Source of the DNA: Lithodes maja
Lineage: Eukaryota; Arthropoda; Malacostraca; Decapoda; Lithodidae
Length of the DNA: 64,000 bases
NCBI GenBank assembly: GCA_037953745.1
Contig: JBAKBP010001603.1
Span: 142,712 to 206,711, forward strand
Direction: 5' to 3'
The position numbers and the translations under genes are program-made. Of the stretch, positions 1 through 10,092 are shown in pieces (within the stretch, counting starts at the first letter, position 1; each line of letters begins with the position of its first letter). The notes beneath the pieces are model-generated. The model did no database searches and was not told the DNA's origin. It saw only the letters and a program-made list of their open reading frames with translations.

Positions 1-360
1 GAACACGTCACGATACGTCCACAATAATTCATGTAAGTTTCCTGCTTGATCTGAAGTTAGTTGTTTTGGGATCTCTGGTAAGTTAGTGGGTCCATTAGTC
101 CCAACAGTGGTGGGTTGTGCGGGAGTAACCTGTCCTAGCAGTCTTCCCTTCTGGTAGTTAATTGTAGTTTTCCCAAAGTTGCCAATGACTATCTTTCTCT
201 GATCTGGAGTGATAAAAGTGGATGATATTCGAGCTTCAATCTGTCCTTCTGGCTCGAAAATTCCTGCTGTCATTCCGTGGTGTCTTGGGATCTCTATCAT
301 TCTCCAAGCTTCTTTGGACCACACTGTATGTATACCCCCAACTGACTCATCAGGTCTAAA

Positions 361-363
<3 letters not shown>
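1..363 (-). mobile_element. Ty3/Gypsy-type pol fragment (segment before RT)
   Basis: On the minus strand an open frame runs from about 363 to the window edge and ends in ELLWTYRDVF, the kind of sequence that precedes the RT domain in Gypsy pol polyproteins (compare FPQLFGDV in the element at 58.4 kb). Upstream are IPRHHGMTAGIFEPEG and a stretch resembling the protease-RT spacer. The frame continues outside the window, so its true length and the RT itself cannot be seen. The upstream end is cut by an (AT)n tract at 363. It may instead belong to another LTR clade; no catalytic motif is visible. Family call is by resemblance only. Confidence 0.55.

Positions 364-452
<89 letters not shown>
363..452. 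repeat. (AT)n then (AG)n compound microsatellite
   Basis: About 50 bp of AT dinucleotides are followed by about 40 bp of AG dinucleotides. The reading frames across it give only Tyr-Ile or Arg-Glu repeats and are not genes. It lies between the Gypsy fragment and the 3' end of a Penelope-like fragment. Confidence 0.97.
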
Positions 453-457
<5 letters not shown>

Positions 458-460
458 ATA

Positions 461-1123
461 CCGAGACTCCAAGTGAACAGCAACATATTTTTTCAAATGT
501 TTCTTCGGCATTCACATTATGTCATCTTCAGTGGAATCTAAAAGATGAGAGACAATCTCTTAGAATATACAATATATAAATAAACATTAATTAGAATAGG
601 GAGTACAAGTACAAATATTAGCTTAACATTAAAACTGTACATAAACAGAGTTAAAAGGAATTCATGGGAACAACAAATAATACGAAATCATAAACCTAAG
701 CAAGCACAAAAGAAAAACAAATAGTGACTGAACAGTTAGAATATATTTAGAGAGACAGCAGATTGATTATTATCTAAAATGGGGTTTTCTTTCATTATAT
801 GGAGCGACTCAAGTATACGAATATGATGATTTGGCCCAGTGTCTATCACTTTGAAATCTTGAACATGTACACTAGTTTTACAAACATATAGGAATGATCT
901 CTTACAGCTGAGTGAGGATCAGTGTTCAGTAGAAGGCCCGTCCTGTACGAATGACCCCTATGCTCGATTGCTCGTCGACCCATGCTTTGAAAGCTCTTTT
1001 TGTGCTTCCAAAATACCTAGCTTGGCAACCAGGGCACGTGTAACAATATACGATCGACGAGCGCAAGTAATTCGGCAGTTTGTCCTTAAACTGAAAAAAA
1101 TATATGATTTTGAAGCTATTCAA
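461..1123 (-). pseudogene. Penelope-like element 3' fragment (GIY-YIG endonuclease and 3' end)
   Basis: The minus strand encodes SSIVYCYTCPGCQARYFGST, a GIY-YIG nuclease start as found in Penelope-like retroelements, where it nicks target DNA. After a frame change the match continues (SAVRDHSYMF), then after another shift HHIRILESLHIMKENPILD, with a stop at 736-738. At least two frameshifts therefore make it dead. Beyond the stop lies about 280 bp of AT-rich 3' UTR, ending near 461 at the AG/AT microsatellite. Positions 525-531 (minus) read CTGAAGA, the first box of the hammerhead-like end seen in other copies here. No RT is present upstream, so this is a 5'-truncated copy. Confidence 0.75.
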
Positions 1124-1865
1124 ATGTATAAATTTAAAGTTTATTTGAGGGAAATATTTTACTAATTTTGTGTTCAGAGAAGTTTCTAACTTATCAGATA
1201 TTTTACCAAGATAAATATTTTAAAGATAGATATTTTACCAAGATAAAGATAAATAAAAGATAAATTCCCTCCTGACTTACTGTTGGAACACGTAGTTTGG
1301 GCTGATACTTTTTACTTAGAAAGCCTTTCACAATATTATCGACAATTGCATAACTAAATTCATTAGCTGAAAAGAACCTTCTTAAGAACGAAATTTCCTG
1401 GTGAAACAGGCTCTACGTACGAGTTCTAATAGTTTATTTTGTAAATAGAAGAGCAATAACTAAAGAAGCTGGTTCCTAAACCAGAAAATGTAGGTTTGCA
1501 AAAGATAGAGAGACTTAATTTATCATGACATTTTTCCATAGAGCACATCTAACAAAGGAAGTTTATTGTTGGATTCAGATTCCATAGTAAATTTTATATT
1601 ATTGTGGTGACTATTTAGGTAATTCAAGAAATATATATATATATATATATATTATACAGTATATATGCGTAGGGATGTGGCGAGCCCACCGCCTGTCAAT
1701 TTGTGGCACAGTCAGCTCCTGGAGGTTGGGACTGGAAATCCCACCTGCACAATTATTAAGAGGAGGCTGTAGGCACCAGCCGTACAGAAATGCCCCCATC
1801 TGATTTTCCCCTGACAATGACTCCACAAAATGCTCTGGATCACTACCTTTTACTATTACTATAAA
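1124..1865. other. AT-rich interval without recognised gene
   Basis: AT-rich sequence with a short (AT)n tract at 1630-1652. From about 1675 to 1865 the composition turns GC-richer and leads directly into the endonuclease reading frame of the following LINE, so this part is probably LINE 5' or ORF1-derived sequence. No other coding feature is supported. Confidence 0.5.
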
Positions 1866-4800
1866 CTTCTGCAACATTCGTGGCCTCTCCTCTAACTTCC
1901 ACTCTGTGGAACACCACCTCTCCTCAACCATCCCTGATCTTCTCTTCCTCACCGAAACGCAGTTGTGTGGGTCTACTGTCAGCAAACCCTTCTGTGTCCT
2001 CCTACTATCTCTATCCTCAGTTTCAAGCCAAAGGTGGATGTTGCGTTTATGTACGCAACAATATGTTCCCAACTTAGATTCTTCTGAATTCTCAACTCTC
2101 TGGCTAAAGCTTTCTTGTCACTCTCAAACTATATATTTCTGCGATGTTTATCTCTCCCTTAATTCTACTGACTATCCAAAAAAAATCGACTATCTAACTT
2201 CTAAAGTGAAACACATTCTATCCATCTCTCCTTTCGCAGAAATCTCCATCTTAGGTAATTTCAGCGTTCACCACCGCCAATGGCTCTCCTCTGTCTCCAC
2301 TGTCCAACCTGGTGAATAAGCCTTTATCTTTTCTATCCTAAACGACCTAGAGCAGTTAGTCCAGCAACCAACCCTTATCCCGGATGGATCGCTTCGGAGA
2401 TCGGCCCCACATTCTTGACTTATTTCTAACATCTAACCATTCCACTTCTACTATAAATCTTTTCTCTCCTTTGGGCTCCTCCCAAATAGCTAATATCTGT
2501 CACCTGTCCAATCTCTTCGGTATGGTCACCCGATCCTCCCAACCGACAGCGCTTGTGGCACTTTGGCACTGCCGACTAGAAGGCTCTTTGGCAGTACTTG
2601 TTTGATTTCCTATGGAACGACTTTTGTTTCCGTGGACGGGGACCCTCGGAGAGTGCTGAACGCATTACCAAGGTAATCCTCTCGGGCATGGAAGCATACA
2701 TTCCAATTTTTTCTCTCAGTCTAATGCGAACAAAATCATGGTAACTCACGTTTGTTCTACTGCTGTCCACAACAAGGATAAAACTCAAGAATCTCATTCT
2801 TCCTATGTTTCTGCCAGGAATCAAGCCAAATCTGTTCTTCGACTTGCCAAGCATTCTTTCATCAATAATAAATGCACTGAACTATCCAACTCTAGCTCTT
2901 CCTAAGCTTTCTGGCATCTAGCCAAAACTTCTCCAACAATTTTTCTTCCTCATCTTTCTCTCCCAATTATCACATCTTCCTCTGACAAAGCTGAACTCTT
3001 CGCTCAAACGTTTGCTAGAAACTCCACCTTGGATGATTCGGGTGCTATTCCTCCCTCTCCACCCTCCTCTCTCCTACTTATGCCTAATATCTTAATCTCT
3101 TCTAAAGATGTACTTTCTACTCTCTCTGGGCTTAATTCTAAGAAGTTGTACTCTTTCGTCGCTGTCTCTCCTCTAACGTCTTCCCTTCTTGCTGGAAGTT
3201 TGCTCTCATTGAACCTGTCCCAAAGAAGGGTGACCGCTCTCAACCCTCCAACTATCGTCCAATTGCTCTCATCTCTTGTATCTCTATAAGCATTTTGAAA
3301 CTATTCTTGCTTCAAATTTCTTAAGCATTTCTCTTCTCATAATCTACTCTCAGATCGCCAGTATGGCTTCCTTAACCCGTATAGCCCCAGCGACGCGTCT
3401 GACGCATCGGCGATGTATGTAACGCACAGCCCCAGAGACGCGCCTGGCGCGTCAGCCTAATTGCGCCGACCGTAACCTCAGGTGTAGCCACTCAAGAGGG
3501 CTCAGATTTGTATGGGAACTGTGTACGTATCCCACGCAACCGTGCCGATGGTTGAAAACTCTCAAAGTCCACATGCGTGTGCGCGAGCGCGCAATAACCT
3601 GGTTTTTGGGGATAATTGCCTTCAATTTTTTACTCTTGTAAAATCCGTTTTCGGGGGCTCTGTAGGACCATTTTTAAAGCTTTTTGAGCGTTTTTTCGTG
3701 GTTTTTTCCTTCATTCCTAACCCATTCGCTATTGTTTCTGGAATAAAACAATTTTTTGAAAACCGGCCGGGTTCTGGTGCGCAAACATTACAAAACTAGC
3801 CGGGGCTCCACGGGTTAAGGGTCGCTCTACTGGTGATCTTTTTTCATATCTTACTAACTCTTTGTCATCCTCCTTTCGGAACTTCGGTGAGACCTTTTCT
3901 ATTGCACTAGACATATCGAAGGCCTTCGATAGAGTCTAGCACAAATCTTAAATTTTTAAACTACCCTCCTTCGGTTTCTATCCCTCCATCTGTGCCTTTG
4001 TCTTTAATTTCCTTTCCGGCCGTTCCATAGCTGCGGTTGTGGACAGCCATCGTTCACTTCCTTAATTTTATTAACTTCGATTTTCCTCAGATCTCTGTCC
4101 TATTTTCCATTCTCTTTCTAATTTTCATAAATGATCTTCTCAACTGTACCTCTAGTCCCGGGACATCCATTCATACGCAGGCGACTCTACCTTACACTAC
4201 TCAATTAGTTTCCAGAAGCCCCAGCCATCAATTCCTCAAAAACAAACATAATGAAGCCATACAACACTTTTCTTCTGATTTAACTGCTATTTCCAATTGG
4301 GGCCAAGAAAACCTTGTTGCCTTTAATGCTTCCAAAACCCAATTTCTCCACCTTACTACCCGTCCGGAACTCTCAGAGGACTATCCCTTATTCTTCAACA
4401 ATACAAAAATCAATCATTTATCTCCTTTCAGTATTCTTGGTGTCTCTTTTTCTTCTACTCTCACTTGGAAGGACCATATTACCAGTCTTTCTAAGGCAGC
4501 CTCCCAGAAGCTGGGCGTGCTTAACTGCCTCAATGAGTTCTTTACCCTTGCACAACGGCACAGTGCATCCTTATATTGAGTATTGTTCACATGTCTTGGG
4601 AGGATCCTCTCACACCGCACACCTAGACAAAGTAGAAAGGAAGGCCTTTTGTATCATTAAATCCCCTCCACTCACTAACTCTCTGCAATCTCCCTCTCTC
4701 TTCACCGCAATGTTGCATTTCTCTCGCTTTTCTATCACTACTACAATAATCAGTGTTCCTCAGAGCTCGCCCAGTGTATACCACCTCTTCTACATAGGGG

Positions 4801-5023
4801 ACGTGGTACTCGTCTTGCAACACAATCCCACCCCTACTCTGTGCAACTATCCAACCCAAGAGTGAAACGGGACTCTGTTTTTCTTCTAGTCAACAGCTGA
4901 GCTCTGGAACTCTCTCCAAGAATCAGTCTTTCCCTCTTGCTATGATTTAAATTGCTTCAAACTCCGTGTGTCCAGGCATTTAGGCTCGAACGTCCCTTGA
5001 TTTTGGCCCTGTCACTTTCAACC
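1866..5023 (+). pseudogene. Jockey-type LINE, nearly full-length ORF2, decayed
   Basis: Starts with the APE endonuclease text (NFHSVEHHLSST..DLLFLTETQL, then LGNFSVHH in place of the usual GDFN-type motif), then the linker, the RT and the C-terminal region ending near 5000. RT landmarks are visible: KKGDRSQPSNYRPIAL at about 3220-3270, DISKAFDRV at about 3908-3940 followed by a stop instead of Trp, and the catalytic box reads YAGD, not YADD, at about 4171-4182. Frameshifts occur throughout. A 439-bp MITE at 3376-3814 interrupts the RT exactly at a TTAA. It is the same family as the copies at 5.0-6.4, 13.6-14.8 and 45.6-46.0 kb. It cannot produce active enzyme. Confidence 0.85.
3376..3814. mobile_element. 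piggyBac-like MITE (TTAA target duplication)
   Basis: The insert is flanked by TTAA at 3372-3375 and 3815-3818. Removing the insert and one TTAA restores the LINE RT text without a gap. The ends are inverted repeats beginning CCCGT and matching at 13 of the first 16 positions (CCCGTATAGCCCCAGC against CCCGTGGAGCCCCGGC). A GC-rich subterminal block AGCCCCAGnGACGCG occurs twice, about 48 bp apart. No transposase frame is present. TTAA duplication and a CCC start are hallmarks of the piggyBac superfamily, so a non-autonomous member is inferred. Confidence 0.85.
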
Positions 5024-6370
5024 TTGGGAAGAGCTAGAGTTGGAAAATTTAGAACATTTGTTATTGATGTAAGAGTTTTTGGCGAGTCAAAGAACAGATT
5101 TGACTTGATTCCGAGCAGAATCATATAAAGTACAGGATTCTTGAGTTTGAAGGCAACGGTACCGTTTGAATTATTCCTCCTTATTGTGAACAGCAGTAGA
5201 ACAAGTGTGAGTAAGACAAGATTTTTGTGAGTTAGTCTGAGAGAAAGAGAATGGGATGTGTGCTTCCATGCTCAAAAGGATTACCTGAGTAATGTGTTCG
5301 GCACTCTCTGAGGGTTCCATGGGAAATCAAAGAAATACTGCCGTAGAGCCTGCCAGTCGGCAACGCCACAGTGCCACAAGCGCCATCGGCTGGGGGAAGT
5401 CAGAAGGCCGTACTGGATAAACATGACAGGTGACAGATATAAGGATATGATAGGAGGAGCCAAATGGAGAGAGAAGATTTACAGTATAAGCAGAAGGATT
5501 AGTGGTTAGAAATAAGTCAAGGATGTTGGACCGATCTCTAGGGCGGTTCGGGATATGGGTGGGTTGCTGAATTCAGTAGAATTAGAGGAGAGACAAACAG
5601 CACAGATACATTTAGTGAGAGAGTGACAAGATAGCTTAAGCCAGATAGTTCATAATTCAGAAGAGTCAAAGTTGGGAACACAAGAGCAATTAAGATTGTT
5701 GTGTACATACACGCAACATCCACCTTTGGCTTTGAATTGAGGATAGATATAGTAGGAGGATATAGAGAAGGGTGTGCTGTCTGTTGCCTTAGACAACTGA
5801 GTTTCGGTGAGGAAAAGTAATTCAGATTTGGTAGAAGAGAGATGGTGATCCACAGAGAGGAAGTTACAAAAATGGATAGATAGAGTAGAAGGTAGAGATC
5901 CAAGGCACTTTAACCCTTTCACTACCGGGGTTGTATGTTGTATTTTATCAGCTATATGTAGACGATTTTAGGCAGCTTAAGAAGGATCTGTGGTAGTAAA
6001 AGGGGTTAATTCCGATAGTTTGTAGCCTCATAATTGCCACACTACCATCCTAAGCCGAATAAAATTGTCTAAAAACAGCTCAAATAAAATAAAGAAGACG
6101 TCACCGGTAATGAAGGAGTTAAGGAGTTCGGACCAGGGCACAAACCAATGGAGGCATTTATGGTCCCCCCCTGGGGACTCCTAGGCTGGGTGTATTGTCG
6201 TCATCATAATGTTTCTGTTTTGCAAAGGTAGTGTAGTGCGTAAGGTGTTTGTAGTATAATGTATTGATAGAAGGAGAAGGTGTTTTGGAGGGCAGGCTGG
6301 AGTTGCCCTCAATATTAATGACACAAAAAGGATCAGCTAAGGAGGCCAGATGGTGAAACAAGAGTTCCAG
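5024..6370 (-). pseudogene. Jockey-type LINE fragment (ORF1 end, endonuclease, linker)
   Basis: Read on the minus strand this begins near 6370 with an ORF1 tail, enters ORF2 (SIHFCNFLSVDHHLSSTKSE then LLFLTETQL) and runs through the endonuclease to the linker (VADWQALRQYFFDFPWNPQR). It stops abruptly at about 5024, where it meets the 3' end of the opposed copy tail-to-tail. There is no RT. A 205-bp TTAA MITE sits at the very start of ORF2. Both Jockey copies contain the endonuclease region, so the inverted arrangement is not a single twin-primed insertion. Confidence 0.75.
5914..6118. mobile_element. TTAA MITE, 205 bp
   Basis: Flanked by TTAA at 5910-5913 and 6119-6122. The inverted ends are CCCTTTCACTACCGG against CTCCTTCATTACCGG. 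The interior (AGGCAGCTT...TTTGTAGCC...CATCCTAAGC...GAATAAAAT) recurs in diverged form at 19.44-19.64 kb and, inverted, at 25.80-26.00 kb, so it is a dispersed family. No open frame. It interrupts the start of the minus-strand Jockey LINE. Confidence 0.8.
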
Positions 6371-6393
6371 CTATCCTTATCAACCACCAAACA

Positions 6394-6397
<4 letters not shown>

Positions 6398-6450
<53 letters not shown>

Positions 6451-6474
6451 TATATATATATATACTGTATACTG

Positions 6475-6537
<63 letters not shown>
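6398..6537. repeat. (AT)n microsatellite with GTATACAGT interruptions
   Basis: Two AT runs separated by a short palindromic spacer (TACAGTATATATATATACTG). It directly abuts the tail of the inverted SINE copy at 6538. Confidence 0.95.
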
Positions 6538-6674
6538 CTAGTCTCTCAGTGGGGATCGAACCATCGACCATCAGAACGATAGCCGACGCTTAATCAATTA
6601 CACCACGGCAGTCTAAAAGACACTCAGCCTTCTATCCTATTTATGTTAGGGAGAAGGGAAACCCACTAGGCGAA
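6538..6674 (-). repeat. Inverted partial copy of the satellite/SINE monomer
   Basis: The reverse complement of this stretch matches the part of the 314-bp monomer that holds the tRNA-like segment (ATGGTTCGATCCCCACTG on the minus strand). It ends at the palindromic centre near 6675 (AATATATAGAAATATATT), from which the direct array starts. The array is therefore capped by a head-to-head inverted unit. Confidence 0.9.
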
Positions 6675-9064
6675 TATATAGAAATATATTCGCCTAGTGG
6701 GTTTCCCTTCTCCCTAACATAAATAGGATAGAAGGCTGAGTGTCTTTTAGACTGCCGTGGTGTAATTGATTAAGCGTCGGCTATCGTTCTGATGGTCGAT
6801 GGTTCGATCCCCACTGAGAGACTAGAAACATTTAGTGGCTCACGTGTATTTGTGATATATTCTCAATATTTGTAACTCTCATGCTTTGTGGGTTAGAATT
6901 AAATGAAATCAATTTCAACCCGAGTTGCGTCGGGACACTCAAAAATCCGTGTATGGTATTCTGGAAATATGGATCCTACAACTAGGTTTGAATTGAAATA
7001 TATTCGCCTAGTGGGTTTCCCTTCTCCCTAACATAAATAGGATAGAAGGCTGAGTGTCTTTTAGACTGCCGTGGTGTAATTGATTAAGCGTCGGCTATCG
7101 TTCTGATGGTCGATGGTTCGATCCCCACTGAGAGACTAGAAACATTTAGTGGCTCACGTGTATTTGTGATATATTCTTAATATTTGTAACTCTCATGCTT
7201 TGTGGGTTAGAATTAAATGAAATCAATTTCAACCCGAGTTGCGTCGGGACACTCAAAAATCCGTGTATGGTATTCTGGAAATATGGATCCTACAACTAGG
7301 TTTGAATTGAAATATATTCGCCTAGTGAGTTTCCCTTCTCCCTAACATAAATAGGATAGAAGGCTGAGTGTCTTTTAGACTGCCGTGGTGTAATTGATTA
7401 AGCGTCGGCTATCGTTCTGATGGTCGATGGTTCGATCCCCACTGAGAGACTAGAAACATTTAGTGGCTCACGTGTATTTGTGATATATTCTCAATATTTG
7501 TAACTCTCATGCTTTGTGGGTTAGAATTAAATTAAATCAATTTCAACCCGAGTTGCGTCGGGACACTCAAAAATCCGTGTATGGTATTCTGGAAATATGG
7601 ATCCTACAACTAGGTTTGAATTGAAATATATTCGCCTAGTGGGTTTCCCTTCTCCCTAACATAAATAGGATAGAAGGCCGAGTGTCTTTTAGACTGCCGT
7701 GGTGTAATTGATTAAGCGTCGGCTATCGTTCTGATGGTCGATGGTTCGATCCCCACTGAGAGACTAGAAACATTTAGTGGCTCACGTGTATTTGTGATAT
7801 ATTCTCAATATTTGTAACTCTCATGCTTTGTGGGTTAGAATTAAATGAAATCAATTTCAACCCGAGTTGCGTCGGGACACTCAGAAATCCGTGTATGGTA
7901 TTCTGGAAATATGGATCCTACAACTAGGTTTGAATTGAAATATATTCGCCTAGTGGGTTTCCCTTCTCCCTAACATAAATAGGATAGAAGGCCGAGTGTC
8001 TTTTAGACTGCCGTGGTGTAATTGATTAAGCGTCGGCTATCGTTCTGATGGTCGATGGTTCGATCCCCACTGAGAGACTAGAAACATTTAGTGGCTCACG
8101 TGTATTTGTGATATATTCTCAATATTTGTAACTCTTATGCTTTGTGGGTTAGAATTAAATGAAATCAATTTCAACCCGAGTTGCGTCGGGACACTCAAAA
8201 ATCCGTGTATGGTATTCTGGAAATATGGATCCTACAACTAGGTTTGAATTGAAATATATTCGCCTAGTGGGTTTCCCTTCTCCCTAACATAAATAGGATA
8301 GAAGGCTGAGTGTCTTTTAGACTGCCGTGGTGTAATTGATTAAGCGTCGGCTATCGTTCTGATGGTCGATGGTTCGATCCCCACTGAGAGACTAGAAACA
8401 TTTAGTGGCTCACGTGTATTTGTGATATATTCTCAATATTTGTAACTCTCATGCTTTGTGGGTTAGAATTAAATGAAATCAATTTCAACCCGAGTTGCGT
8501 CGGGACACTCAAAAATCCGTGTATGGTATTCTGGAAATATGGATCCTACAACTAGGTTTGAATTGAAATATATTCGCCTAGTGGGTTTCCCTTCTCCCTA
8601 ACATAAATAGGATAGAAGGCTGAGTGTCTTTTAGACTGCCGTGGTGTAATTGATTAAGCGTCGGCTATCGTTCTGATGGTCGATGGTTCGATCCCCACTG
8701 AGAGACTAGAAACATTTAGTGGCTCACGTGTATTTGTGATATATTCTCAATATTTGTAACTCTCATGCTTTGTGGGTTAGAATTAAATGAAATCAATTTC
8801 AACCCGAGTTGCGTCGGGACACTCAAAAATCCGTGTATGGTATTCTGGAAATATGGATCCTACAACTAGGTTTGAATTGAAATATATTCGCCTAGTGGGT
8901 TTCCCTTCTCCCTAACATAAATAGGATAGAAGGCTGAGTGTCTTTTAGACTGCCGTGGTGTAATTGATTAAGCGTCGGCTATCGTTCTGATGGTCGATGG
9001 TTCGATCCCCACTGAGAGACTAGAAACATTTAGTGTCTCACGTGTATTTGTGATATATTCTCAA
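6675..9064 (+). repeat. Tandem satellite, 314-bp monomer containing a tRNA-like pol III promoter
   Basis: The anchor ACTGCCGTGGTG occurs at 6751, 7065, 7379, 7693, 8007, 8321, 8635 and 8949, every 314 bp without one indel; copies differ by a handful of substitutions. Each unit holds a tRNA-like block with an A-box-like TGGTGTAATTGATTAAGC and a good B box GGTTCGATCCC, followed by ACTGAGAGACTAGAAACATT and the hairpin CACGTGTATTTGTG. A solitary, diverged copy of the same unit lies at 24.94-25.13 kb (minus), so the monomer is a SINE that became tandemly arrayed. The last unit runs directly into (AT)n. Confidence 0.95.
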
Positions 9065-9084
9065 TATATATATATATATATATA

Positions 9085-9215
9085 TATCAAGTATATATAT
9101 CAAGTATATCTCACAAATACAAGTGAGCTAATAAATGTTTAGATACCCCCATCTGTGATTGAACCTCCGATATTCAGAACGAGTGTCCAAACTTTTAATC
9201 CACTATACCACGGCG
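9085..9215 (-). repeat. tRNA-like SINE (second family), minus copy
   Basis: On the minus strand the block has a tRNA-like shape with A-box region TGGTATAGTGGATTAAAAG and B box GGTTCAATC, then GGGGGTATCTAAACATTTAT and a hairpin (TCACTTGTATTTGTGA). It forms a head-to-head pair with the plus copy that starts at about 9217. No functional tRNA is claimed, because the T-arm and anticodon arm are imperfect. Confidence 0.75.
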
Positions 9216-9216
9216 T

Positions 9217-9302
9217 ATCACGCCATGGTATAGTTGGTTAAAAGTTTGGATACTCGATTTGAATGTCGGAGGTTCGATCCCGGATGGGGGTATCTAAACA
9301 TT

Positions 9303-9306
<4 letters not shown>
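9217..9306 (+). repeat. tRNA-like SINE (second family), plus copy
   Basis: GCCATGGTATAGTTGGTTAA (A-box region) and GGAGGTTCGATCCCGG (B box) are followed by GGGGGTATCTAAACATTTAT and then an AT tract. It mirrors the minus copy at 9085-9215 around a centre near 9216. Confidence 0.75.

Positions 9307-9368
<62 letters not shown>
9307..9368. repeat. (AT)n microsatellite
   Basis: About 60 bp of AT dinucleotides. It separates the tail of a SINE on the left from the 3' end of a minus-strand Penelope-like element on the right, so both elements end on the same AT run. Confidence 0.95.
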
Positions 9369-9370
<2 letters not shown>

Positions 9371-9903
9371 AAAAAGCAGGACCAGGGTTATGACGAACAT
9401 CTTTATTGTTGCAACGTTTCGGCACAGTCACGTACCATCATCAGGCTAGCATAAACAGAATAAAATACCTTAATATTACATAGTTATAGTTACTAAAATT
9501 ATCCATGCCTTTCATAGAAAATTGCAGGCTTGTCTAAGATAAAACATCGAAGTGATATATGTGAGTTAACTATTAGAGAATATATATACTATACATCGAA
9601 GCGAATATATTCAAAATTCAAATTTAACGTTAAATCATATAAATTAATATATATATATTAGATTATTGCAAAATTAAAAAAAGACTATGATTATGACCTA
9701 AATAAGAATCTTACGCATATACACTATACAAAATGTTAAACATATCGAATAATAAAACCCTAAATATATTAATAGTACAAACCTCAAACAACAGTTACAA
9801 ACATAGGAGTGGTATCGAGGACTCGTTGTCGCCGATGGACGGGCGCTCAACTGCCTGGATAATGCTCTCTAATATCAACAGGTCAGTGTCAGTCTTACCA
9901 CTA
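9369..9903 (-). mobile_element. Penelope-like element: C-terminus of endonuclease and 3' end
   Basis: Minus-strand reading from 9903 gives GKTDTDLLILESIIQ then AVERPSIG and a stop, the expected C-terminal piece of the GIY-YIG endonuclease whose first half is at 16.2-16.4 kb. The two halves are separated by a 6.3-kb I-type LINE that inserted into the coding sequence. The 3' UTR is AT-rich and ends in a hammerhead-like core (9408-9444) about 40 bp before the (AT)n tract. Confidence 0.75.
9408..9444 (-). ncRNA. Hammerhead-ribozyme-like core at Penelope 3' end
   Basis: On the minus strand CTGATGA (9444-9438) is followed by a 5-bp stem GGTAC/GTGCC with a six-base loop (9436-9421), then GAAAC (9420-9416) and GTTGCAAC, which can only form a tiny third stem. 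CUGANGA, helix II and GAAA are the conserved hammerhead core. Penelope-like elements are known to carry hammerhead motifs with a minimal helix III. Helix I is not convincing here, so self-cleavage is uncertain. Confidence 0.45.
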
Positions 9904-10092
9904 TTTTTTTTTTTTTTTTTTTTTTTTAGCTTGATTGGGAAGGCCATCAGCCCATCAGGACTATTAGGCCATACTAAAGCAAAATGTTAATCGCCAAGAA
10001 CCTCATAATACTGGAATGTGATAGTGGCAAGTATCACAATCCAGCATACGTCACAGGTCCAAGGCAATTAACAACAGGAAAATAATAAAGGC

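Noticed and set aside
361..470. Open reading frames of Tyr-Ile or Arg-Glu repeats across AT/AG tracts (also at 6.4, 9.3, 37.7, 43.7, 46.3 and 51.0 kb)
   Set aside because: They are translations of dinucleotide microsatellites and occur on both strands.
3512..3799. 95-codon open frame within the MITE
   Set aside because: No protein signature; it lies inside a non-autonomous element defined by its TTAA borders.
5024..6370. Twin-priming inversion of one Jockey LINE with the copy at 1.9-5.0 kb
   Set aside because: Both segments contain the endonuclease region, so they are two different copies.
6750..9010. Tandem functional tRNA genes
   Set aside because: Only the A and B boxes are tRNA-like. 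The T-stem and anticodon arm do not pair properly and the unit continues without a tRNA 3' end, so this is a SINE-type satellite.
6675..9064. CRISPR-like array
   Set aside because: The repeat unit is 314 bp with no variable spacers, in a eukaryotic retroelement setting.
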